Source: a virus
Virus record (IMG/VR): IMGVR_UViG_3300028840_001842
Span: 1-30,201 of that record
DNA: 30,201 bases
Direction: 5' to 3' (one strand)
Shown here: piece after piece, positions 26,101-30,201 of the stretch
How the letters are laid out: every line of letters starts with the position of its first letter
How positions within the stretch are numbered: position 1 is the stretch's first letter
The notes under the pieces: model-generated
Seen by the model: only the letters and a program-made list of their open reading frames with translations
Database searches by the model: none
What the model was told of the DNA's origin: nothing
Position numbers and translations under genes: made by a program

Positions 26101-27046
26101 CTACGTCAAGAACATGGCGCACACGATAATGCCACCGTCTTACGTCACAGACCCCAAGGAGCGCAGGGCATACCGGAGAGAAGCCGCCGCTACCCTTACG
26201 GCGTTGACTATATCTCACGGGGCCGTAGTGGGCGTTCTGGGGGCGATCCCGCAGCCGATCATCTGGGCGGTAGCCGCGCTGCTATCGGCCTTTGGAGACG
26301 ACGACAAGCCCGAAGACTTCAATATGCTTGTGGAGCGCAAGCTGAACGAGATGTTTGGAGACACATGGGGGCATCTCATGTCCCGTGGGGCGCTCCGCGC
26401 CGTGCCCGGCCTCGGGGATGTTCACTCCCGCGTAAGTCTTGCCAACTTGATAGCGTACCCTGCGCCCTCCCGATACGAGGGGGCGGAGGAGTTCATGTAC
26501 TACCTCACGCAAATGCTGGGGCCTATGGCCGCTTACGGGGGTACGACTTATGACGCTCTGCAACAGATGGCGAACGGGGACATGGTTGGGGGGCTGAAAT
26601 CTATGGCTCCGAAGCTGCTTAAAGATGCCTATTCAGCGGCCTTGGAGTACCCTTTTGAAGGGGTTTTGGACAGTCAGAAAAAGGCTATGGTCGCGCCTGA
26701 GCAGGTTGGTAAAAGCTCCCTAGTGGTGAAAGCCCTTGGCTTTGAACCCAACTACATTGCTCGGCACAAGGAGCAAAGGTACGCGAATGTCAAATACAGT
26801 TTGGAAGTAGCCAAACGTGCTAAACTTTTGCGCAGCCAGTTTGCCACTGGGACCCCGGCGGAGCGGCAAGCGTTGGTGGAGGACATAATCCACTTCAACG
26901 CGGCGAACCCGTCAAAAAAGATCACACAAAAATCTCTCTTGCAGGCTATAAGAGACCGCAGAAGAGAAGAAGCCGAAATGCAGGCGGGCAAGTTCTTCAA
27001 AGACCGTGAAAATGCAGAGCGGTGGAGCAACCCGATATTGCAGTAG
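17132..27046 (+). CDS. Giant polyvalent ejection protein with zinc-peptidase motif (3304 aa)
   Basis: A single 9.9-kb gene in the T7 gp16 place; probably ejected with the DNA. Visible parts in order: N-terminal region with glycine-rich hydrophobic segments (about 110-126, 243-275, 324-344, 401-420), possibly membrane-inserting; Ala/Pro/Glu repeats (436-480); helical modules; KKPAQKP and ATEKAE repeats (to about 932); helical block (935-1270); TEQ repeats (1325-1380); helical region to 1880; zincin domain with H2002-ELAH2006 and a downstream EFEFVAE2063MFSNP; basic RRVNAR repeats (2199-2226); a region with YWPITRPGKYVVYA (about 2515); an LPD38-like segment (about 2766-2810, SRLGYYLMLASPSYSLINAM); a hydrophobic stretch (3018-3050). 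Domain names follow the phage 'polyvalent protein' families from memory. No lytic transglycosylase motif was found. The ribosome site is weak. Confidence 0.88.
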   Translation: MAGTPTQNLRDLLTLQAIDQYKAVPDGEPTRPGMEWLPKELNEKAWELYRSIEPPPQQDVGVPIQGGGSGGPEELDYLDRLMMELGPFEPESESGDGGVWPVLKSGMADIGVAFGGALSALGAAGPGNHILPMTPRQAGEVLDTVGEVVTPYKGAMTALKEIFGLNDLDPVPRGGKALYEFGMGVQKYFSDLSEEYLAEARPEVQAYINQYRFLPEDGEKSVWDEPQAIAYKFLKSAPSMAAGWLPIGIAAKFNAGVKVLTAIGAITEGTLAAGFTANEVSERIDRMSPEELEKFEAYQAIINRGYSPEDAREAIKAEAMKTGAGMAALGGVILGAGIGKITHGLQGTGVVRGVGIGTPVGGVEEGLQESWEQISGNAAELLQMTEQAQNLGMLVEGVPESFVGGTVLGAPVGGVAGGIAGMERAQPPEPVPEVTPAPEAEAEAGGPPAPTAPEAEAGGPPAPTAPEAEAAAPVPEVEAAAPNVASEGVPTDGTLPSATDRTVPEPAETILAQMDEMADPSTARKAVLLARSTTAVPDTMQQVFRHQQDLANRGVSIHEVLPETDLGMDIGVLLTTDPKIAQKFRGITDPAEMEQFLADILGYVQTKEQAVAESVQQGVDPNVVARTDADGNPLHEQVVSPDKTAAAVAEQSTQPGTTGVTTPQDTVEARNRKIEDQSVGGSDDTGIAVGNVGVSDSAGGSSAGGRPERVVSSSPMTGDEEPFNVIMARAQLMGLEQLKAARTDPTAIASIEAQMAEHRDVIAEYEATKAGKKPAKKPAQKPAQKPVGESSAGSEGVNISKGVKDEYPDDIRASAIIANIRELDIARMTRQIQAGESSQTLLAKLASAYKELKKLRKEVADWEAAQATEKAEATEKAEATEKAEATEKAEATEKAEATEKPAVQAEAQVTEKPATEAEAEATEQAEATEKPAEEVLEAATQRVAKFIAEPNGKAGFQDFLNHVKAKFDASKKTVFKQGEREKRNKALSQWTLIGAALDRNSKLEAAASNFILGVFDSSYGMFPPRMFTAEVMSEFRRLLADPDTDLSVVLRAFVDATKDSASSVLGVYTGNRMEGAYAQQVALEDLRAKAGEAARVEPTAKGLQTAFDKIKNLETDPNIPRGKGRRGRVELPIRRAFIGGLAKKLVELAKENSPNFPGHDWADTLEKLKTYTSADGEQKKDRALSDRAISTMPHSRLDQMYEALGPIIKELVAVYQPMPEGGVDLSAGAPGKKSRKKQDAVPDATLEEIKQADDARAAETAEKVNAPPAKTYAADTGGASAYDVATGKALMTQSAAAVTVKRGGRVSRAQLQAARQARAQEQAGATEQVTEQATEQEQEQATEQVTEQVTEQVTEQATEQEQEQATEQVTEQATEQEQEQALAANGPTIDPELEQALTDSAESLNANPLPEQPPVVPTSESQVGKLGKVIGATVFGADRAGSTISIASPDGGVAEQIAVTKSEHGKKRVWFPLASGKGHFDFVWSKTIKELATHIDRHGVDSLRDTKDSEALVAFNEYQLPENPEVVVGTELKDVAPFKLLKAAIGDIEFDKLSELIKAYALASDSDVIAAHTRISKFLQPHGAEPGVVMYYAAAIRSLAAKAARRGSGYTEATQDQGGIEANPESTSVDNLSITSAATITGGGSNSGVAKLQTRLNELQTAMGDIAAYQRWKQGFDKLTETIKQSNADVISKMELAGASAADLSKQRSAAASELKLFQNDMIDSALSVAGVGSDSDTDIDVFSDYQEVDNEGNVITSRHDFAEDNDLDSSDYEYLYDRQGVDYYQYKNRRINRMQRVVGQYALMRRFTDMKTFWGFLRQLKVQIDNDRASQIKTREEFIAFTEDIDRAREEIATGAPPRDAMRNNGVPPILARDLLEMIKASMKHEHKNFMLPMIELLERFGAGDVPFVFLSAEQFAMLDPSLTPESALNVEGVHVTGMRRFLLDGEPFLIEGSNQRLIDSRTNIIFLNKSTALSEVTGDFNFTQFFRHVDVQSFTATVLHELAHNITTTALREDFEFYLEIAMLKQEMEKALQAKYGEKYEALTDYDIGYAFTNEFEFVAEMFSNPILQKLAMELEVSDTYKEKRDKLRADVGIEPEPIKTFWQAFLDRLAGVFNKILGGRAISSTILGAFVDVHSVYGHTSPKEQADVAGLYIDHVIDHLLQENRPEDIPKISLEKETLLEVFGHQARRTPGASRRNVNARRRVNARRRVNAQRNVNARRVVNRVKTSPAIKNKLNDALSAVKGGTSSPSALSLHQGDQLFRRFKGYFQSEKGNALQKYEDTVHERNATLTHWRQRAERFMRDWAYVASDSKNRKANEAFEQLILDITLSNIVFRRNGKWVAFSDPANDHVFDKAGKRQQYNELRAKLESYAKVKKGKKSLLDIFDEGTQFFSDILDEGYQTTVHALIESEPDLAALGKTKVHSLRNTLVNRMQAMGFSISAMKRGTASNQFKNSWSGPANVATRQKVYSDVLQYMAQDIYRASGGLVAGMDAMRLARSIFDVQEATRYSGTYWPITRPGKYVVYASQDTPIHGFTTRKTAETFAEEVMANRYPVGGTGKYQFQPQSKTKIEKNQNGTYTVIVSENVVDMRDSLSEGKALVAELEKHFRAGNVHGPDVKENYKVDPTSHGSLARVGQQLKRNLGKGSGGASTISSRQVDRAILEMMSEHNSRKSELRRRNVAGADHKAVVTAFAERAMGAAWSIAELKTVRKSADAMNEIREFVREVPDTGTRIKLGNVRDELRRREELHLESTGISRMADNLSRLGYYLMLASPSYSLINAMQVPMVTYPYLAGKFGVKGATAALTKNMSGIMDPMRGDFLQTSGGFVDMPQDFIADVRTQWGARQAYIDDGEGKMSLVLTKGDMLHALMEASAIDTGFMTELTATLRGRQISQSSEIWHRMTTWSKSWPQYVEQMNRLVSAGAAWDLAIARGKTPPEAAQIAMDTVKETHGDYSEGNRNRFMRSFGKYNRVIFMFKTYAQFILALYVKNMAHTIMPPSYVTDPKERRAYRREAAATLTALTISHGAVVGVLGAIPQPIIWAVAALLSAFGDDDKPEDFNMLVERKLNEMFGDTWGHLMSRGALRAVPGLGDVHSRVSLANLIAYPAPSRYEGAEEFMYYLTQMLGPMAAYGGTTYDALQQMANGDMVGGLKSMAPKLLKDAYSAALEYPFEGVLDSQKKAMVAPEQVGKSSLVVKALGFEPNYIARHKEQRYANVKYSLEVAKRAKLLRSQFATGTPAERQALVEDIIHFNAANPSKKITQKSLLQAIRDRRREEAEMQAGKFFKDRENAERWSNPILQ
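18462..18539 (+). repeat. 39-bp tandem repeat, two identical copies
   Basis: Two perfect 39-bp units (18462-18500 and 18501-18539) plus degenerate flanks encode EAEAGGPPAPTAP-type repeats in the giant protein. Identity at third codon positions shows recent duplication or conversion rather than only amino-acid selection. Confidence 0.9.
19730..19837 (+). repeat. 18-bp tandem repeat encoding ATEKAE
   Basis: Six units of 18 bp, the first five identical (GCTACTGAGAAGGCTGAG), encode ATEKAE from residue 867. Degenerate units continue to about 19926. The tract probably forms a charged helical linker. Copy number is likely to vary among relatives. Confidence 0.92.
21104..21271 (+). repeat. 12-bp tandem repeat encoding TEQ tetrapeptides
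   Basis: Fourteen in-frame tetrapeptide units ([A/V]TEQ or EQEQ) over 168 bp, residues 1325-1380. Units are near-identical at DNA level (GCTACTGAGCAG or GTTACTGAGCAG), with a higher-order pattern in which EQEQ recurs. Predicted acidic, glutamine-rich flexible or coiled linker. Confidence 0.92.
23726..23809 (+). repeat. 18-bp tandem repeat encoding RRVNAR
   Basis: Four 18-bp units plus a partial one encode R[RN]VNA[RQ] from residue 2199, making a highly basic linker between the zinc-peptidase region and the C-terminal part of the giant protein. It differs sharply from the acidic upstream linkers and could bind DNA or serve as a processing site. Confidence 0.88.
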
Positions 27047-27060
27047 CGAGGGGACCTTAT

Positions 27061-27912
27061 ATGGCGCGGTCGAGTTCAAGACATCGACGTGAGTTTCAGG
27101 GGGAGGATTCCGCTGGGCATATCCCCCCCGATTTCGGAGAAAAAGGAAATGATCCTCTTCCTCCGATACTCTACAGCATTCCGAAGCTCGCGGTGACGGC
27201 ACCGGTAATTGTAGATATGAGTGTCTATGTGCGGACCTACGGCTCCGCACCGGACCCTACGTTTTCTCTTTCTGGGGATGTCCCGAGTGGAGTATCTATA
27301 GACTCCGATGGCTTGATGCAGGTTAGTAGTGCGTATGGGAGTTACGATGGGTTTAACCTCGTACTCTCTAGCTCGGCGGGGATTAGTACCCAGCCGATTA
27401 CTATGGACGTTTACGAAGAGTTCTATGCCAACCGCGAGTTGACGGGGGGTGCGGCGTCTGGGCCTATTGCAGGTGCGAACCCTCCGACGGGCCACGAAGT
27501 GGGCTTTCCTAATGCAGACGCTGCCCCCCTTGCTCCTGATGAAAACGGATTCGTGCGTTGGGAGTTTAATCCTAACGAAGCTACTAACCGGATTTATTTA
27601 GCAAAGACCTTCTCCAATGTGGACCTCCCACAACTTCAGGTGGGGGATAGGTTCCGGCTTCAAATCGAAGTGGAGAAGATGTCCGCGTCTGGTACTGGGG
27701 GTCGAGCGGTAGTTCTAACGGGGAACACCGGGATTACTATCACCGACTCCAAAGTGAACTGTACAGATATAAACCAGATTACCATCTGCTTCTTTGAGTT
27801 CACAATTGATGACGCCACATGGTCAGCGCAATTCCGCTTTGGGCTTGGCACGACGGTAACCGCTTCTGAGTATTGGGAGATGGGATACCCTTCGTTAAGA
27901 AATATCATCTAG
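27061..27912 (+). CDS. Putative fibre/receptor-type protein with Ig-like part (283 aa)
   Basis: Start chosen at ATG 27061 (GAGGGG upstream, 15 bases after the giant gene). Residues 1-27 are a basic tag (MARSSSRHRREFQG onward) shared with the next gene. Residues about 65-120 look like a He_PIG-type Ig repeat (FSLSGDVPSGVSIDSDGLM). The rest is a beta sandwich, possibly carbohydrate-binding (e.g. VRWEFNPNEATNRIYLAKTF and YWEMGYPSL). It probably belongs to the host-recognition apparatus. No enzyme motif is seen. Confidence 0.7.
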   Translation: MARSSSRHRREFQGEDSAGHIPPDFGEKGNDPLPPILYSIPKLAVTAPVIVDMSVYVRTYGSAPDPTFSLSGDVPSGVSIDSDGLMQVSSAYGSYDGFNLVLSSSAGISTQPITMDVYEEFYANRELTGGAASGPIAGANPPTGHEVGFPNADAAPLAPDENGFVRWEFNPNEATNRIYLAKTFSNVDLPQLQVGDRFRLQIEVEKMSASGTGGRAVVLTGNTGITITDSKVNCTDINQITICFFEFTIDDATWSAQFRFGLGTTVTASEYWEMGYPSLRNII

Positions 27913-27920
27913 GAGGATTT

Positions 27921-28103
27921 ATGGCGGGACGAAGCAGCACTAGGCACATGCGGGAGGTTCAAGGCCGGGACTCTCAGGAGTACACCGCCCCGGACTTCGA
28001 TGAGTACAACGACTTCACCGCTAAGGGGGTAACTCCTAAGCAGGCAGGGGCGCAGCCGAGCTACACATTGCCCGACGTTGATGCCGATGGGAATCCGGAC
28101 TGA
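27921..28103 (+). CDS. Small protein with fibre-tag N-terminus (60 aa)
   Basis: ATG 27921 follows an excellent AGGAGG at 4-base spacing. Residues 1-28 align with the N-terminus of the preceding protein at 17 of 27 aligned positions (MAGRSSTRHMREVQG ... PDFDE). The remainder (to YTLPDVDADGNPD) is short, acidic and disordered-looking. It is thus a tag without the fibre body: either a degenerate duplicate or a functional peptide that binds the same virion site. Confidence 0.78.
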   Translation: MAGRSSTRHMREVQGRDSQEYTAPDFDEYNDFTAKGVTPKQAGAQPSYTLPDVDADGNPD

Positions 28104-28112
28104 GGTGCAGAC

Positions 28113-28394
28113 ATGGGGATTTTGAGTAACGGAGAGGAAAACCCGGTTGACGACTCGTCGGGGAAGTCCACACGTCCGACGGCCCGGTTAGCTTCGGGGG
28201 TAGCGACAGGGCTTGCCGCAGGCGCAGGCATTCAGGGGGGGAAGAAACGTCGGGAAGAAATGAAAGCCGCCGGGGAGAAGCGCAAGGCAGAGAAGGCGCT
28301 GAAGGCGGATACGAAGGCGGCATCTAAATTTGAAGGGACTTCCGCCGGGGCTAGCCCGCTACCTAGTAAATTTGTGGTTGACGGTGTGGTATGA
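28113..28394 (+). CDS. Small basic unknown protein (93 aa)
   Basis: GAGG lies 7 bases before ATG 28113. A glycine/alanine stretch (ASGVATGLAAGAGIQGG, about 27-43) is followed by a highly charged helix (KKRREEMKAAGEKRKAEKAL) and a loose tail. The hydrophobic part is too short and glycine-rich for a clear membrane span, so I do not call it a holin, though a membrane role is possible. No family recognised. Confidence 0.7.
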   Translation: MGILSNGEENPVDDSSGKSTRPTARLASGVATGLAAGAGIQGGKKRREEMKAAGEKRKAEKALKADTKAASKFEGTSAGASPLPSKFVVDGVV

Positions 28395-28951
28395 CCTACG
28401 GGCCGGTCAACATTCCGGGGTCTCAATACGTTTATAACGTACCAAACTCTGACGGAATCCTTGGGGAGGTAGTTCGCATCGTGGCGGACCCCGTGCAGAT
28501 TCGCATAGTTAATGAGCTGAGCGACGTTTACTACGGGGCGTGGGCGCAAAACGTCCCATACCAGTATGGGGATTGGAATCTGATTGTCGCCGACCCGGAC
28601 GCCACGAAAGACCAGTTTAACCAGCTCCAACATCTTTGCGCGATGATGGGGTTAGTAGGGTTTCACTTCGCCAACATGGAGATGGGGTTCCCAGCACCAG
28701 AAAGTGCCTACCGTTTCGTAGACACTACGACCCGGCACTATCCAACCGTAGCCAGCAACACCGAGGAGCCGGTTTCCCCGATAGCGGGTGCCCCACTAGG
28801 GCCTGAAACTCATCTCGACTTATTACCTCTGTGGATAGCCGAGATGGACCGGATGGATAGCCTCCTCCCCAATAGCACGCGGGGCATTAGAGACTATTAT
28901 ATCGACCTTTTTTACGTGCAGACGGGAATAGACCTTACTGGGATCTTTTGA
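28391..28951 (+). CDS. Unknown protein in fibre region (186 aa)
   Basis: ATGA overlap with the preceding gene; its own stop overlaps the next start (TGATG). A mixed alpha/beta protein beginning MTYGPVNIPGSQYVYNVPNS, with a proline-rich middle (EEPVSPIAGAPLGPETHLD) and a helical end. No membrane segment or catalytic motif. Context suggests a minor tail or fibre-assembly component; I do not recognise it. Confidence 0.75.
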   Translation: MTYGPVNIPGSQYVYNVPNSDGILGEVVRIVADPVQIRIVNELSDVYYGAWAQNVPYQYGDWNLIVADPDATKDQFNQLQHLCAMMGLVGFHFANMEMGFPAPESAYRFVDTTTRHYPTVASNTEEPVSPIAGAPLGPETHLDLLPLWIAEMDRMDSLLPNSTRGIRDYYIDLFYVQTGIDLTGIF

Positions 28952-30201
28952 TGATTCTTTTGCCGGATGAACAGTGGATAGACATTCAACGGTACTGTCC
29001 AGACTACTGGGCGGACATCCCGGCAACGGACTTTTTTTGTCCCCCGAACGCGGTCGCTATCATTCTTCAGCAGTACCAACAGCGGGGGGTAAGAAAAGCT
29101 CAAGCTAGATTCCGATGCAATGGCAGTACGGATGATGGGAAACCCTTCTATGAGAATGCCCCCGTTGTAGAGGCCGACGCCGCTAATTGGAAGCAATGGA
29201 TAATCGCCCTTGACCAGAATAAGTTGTTCGAAGGATGGTTACCGGTAGGGAATGACCCGCCCGATAAGATATATGTCACGGGCTGGATTACTGACGACGA
29301 CGCTGAAATGGTTACCAATGCCGTAGCGATTGAGTCGTGGCGAAGCGAATGGGTCAATAACTCCACATGGCACGTACTAGACGTGTCAGCCGTTGCCCCG
29401 GATGCGGCCGGGTTCATTATGAGTATCTGGAATGGGCACTGGAGCACGGGCAACATGGCCCTTGTTCCAGATGGGGCCTCTGCGGAGGGGAAGGAATTAA
29501 GAAGGAATACAAAATACAACGTAAGTTACAGTGGGAGGTTTATAGTCGCAGGCGACACCGGCACGATGGAATTCGTGTCCTATGATCCGCATCCCAATAT
29601 AGCGGTGCTTTATCACGGTAGGCTGAAAGGCACCTCTGGGGTCTCGGGAGTTGGCTCCAAGGGGTTTAAGATACCCACTCCGGGCGACCAGAATTTAGGA
29701 TTCGTTAATATTAGCTATGCCGCAGGCGGGGTGCCAGCGGATGCAGTTGCTCTCTGTATAGATAACCCACAAGGAAATGCGTCCGGGGCGCTAACGGGCT
29801 TTGACACGCCAATTCAGCGACGTGTCTTCGCGGAGAGATATTGTTCCTCATATCTAAACCACCCGGTCTCTCAAGTGCTACTGACGCCTTATGAGCGCAG
29901 CCTTGATGAAATAGCCATGTATGGGAAATGGAACTCCTCGGTCGTTCACACCGTTTTCCTTGCTGGGGGGCAAGAGTCGGTGCCGCCGACGCCTCCAAGC
30001 TACAATCCCCGGACGAATTACACGGGCGATAGTGTCAATTGGAACGCGGCTTCGGGGTGGAGCAACGCGGACCCCGCAGGGTTTACTGTTGACCAACTCC
30101 CCGCAGGGCTGAGCATGACCTCCGCTGGCCTAGTCACTGGCACTACTCAGTCGGCTGGGAGTACGGAGGTTACTATATATAACGACGGCATAATCATTGA
30201 G
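28951..30201 (+). CDS. Fibre-like protein, C-terminus beyond the window (at least 417 aa)
   Basis: The frame from ATG 28951 is open for 417 codons to the right edge, with no stop. The start overlaps the previous stop (TGATG). The N-terminal 100 residues are mixed (MILLPDEQWIDIQRYCPDYW onward). Residues about 110-330 form a beta-rich carbohydrate-binding-like region (SYSGRFIVAGDTGTMEFVSY). After a proline linker (ESVPPTPPSYNP, about 348) a He_PIG-type Ig domain begins (FTVDQLPAGLSMTSAGLVTG). This suggests a modular tail-fibre or tailspike-type protein, with more repeats to the right. Confidence 0.85.
   Translation, partial: MILLPDEQWIDIQRYCPDYWADIPATDFFCPPNAVAIILQQYQQRGVRKAQARFRCNGSTDDGKPFYENAPVVEADAANWKQWIIALDQNKLFEGWLPVGNDPPDKIYVTGWITDDDAEMVTNAVAIESWRSEWVNNSTWHVLDVSAVAPDAAGFIMSIWNGHWSTGNMALVPDGASAEGKELRRNTKYNVSYSGRFIVAGDTGTMEFVSYDPHPNIAVLYHGRLKGTSGVSGVGSKGFKIPTPGDQNLGFVNISYAAGGVPADAVALCIDNPQGNASGALTGFDTPIQRRVFAERYCSSYLNHPVSQVLLTPYERSLDEIAMYGKWNSSVVHTVFLAGGQESVPPTPPSYNPRTNYTGDSVNWNAASGWSNADPAGFTVDQLPAGLSMTSAGLVTGTTQSAGSTEVTIYNDGIIIE

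Noticed and set aside
28113-28394. Holin candidate
   Set aside because: The only apolar stretch is short and glycine-rich and there is no clear transmembrane helix; no endolysin is adjacent.
29998-30012. 15-base match AAGCTACAATCCCCG shared with 1718-1732
   Set aside because: One match of this length is about what chance allows in 30 kb, and the second copy lies inside a coding region.

Overview
The window looks like the late (virion-structure) half of a tailed bacteriophage genome with podovirus-type organisation. I base this on a terminase pair, a P22/T7-like portal, a scaffold followed directly by a major capsid protein, short-tail adaptor and nozzle-like genes, then a run of internal (ejected) virion proteins ending in a 3,304-residue giant, and finally tail-fibre/receptor-type genes. 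I see no integrase, replication gene, tRNA or host gene. The host cannot be identified from the sequence.

Layout. Positions 1-393 are non-coding, with short repeats, hairpins and a clear leftward terminator. One leftward gene of unknown function lies at 394-957. Positions 958-1759 are an 800-bp gene-free divergent control region holding a 93-bp dyad, a very C-rich (G-quadruplex on the minus strand) tract and three 21-bp-spaced palindromes. From 1760 to the right edge every gene is rightward and tightly packed: terS-terL, portal, four small genes, scaffold, major capsid, a strong terminator (8711-8744), then head-tail adaptors, fibre-like and nozzle-like genes, a C1q/jelly-roll-like protein, a GNAT-fold protein, two internal virion proteins, the giant protein (9.9 kb, a third of the window), two proteins sharing an N-terminal tag, two small unknowns, and a large fibre-like gene open at the right edge.

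How the genes work together. TerS/TerL would package DNA through the portal into a shell built by scaffold plus capsid protein. The adaptor and nozzle-like proteins close the head and form the short tail. The GNAT-fold protein and the three following genes occupy the positions of T7 gp13-gp16 and probably form an ejection apparatus. The genes from 27061 on probably make the host-recognition structures. At least twelve start/stop overlaps (ATGA, GTGA, TGATG or longer) suggest translational coupling across the late operon.

Most notable items: the giant polyvalent-type protein with an embedded HELAH zinc-peptidase motif and four DNA-level tandem repeats; the complex non-coding region before terS; and a protein tag shared by two neighbouring fibre-region genes. 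Functional names below rest on motifs, size and gene order only; no database search was possible.
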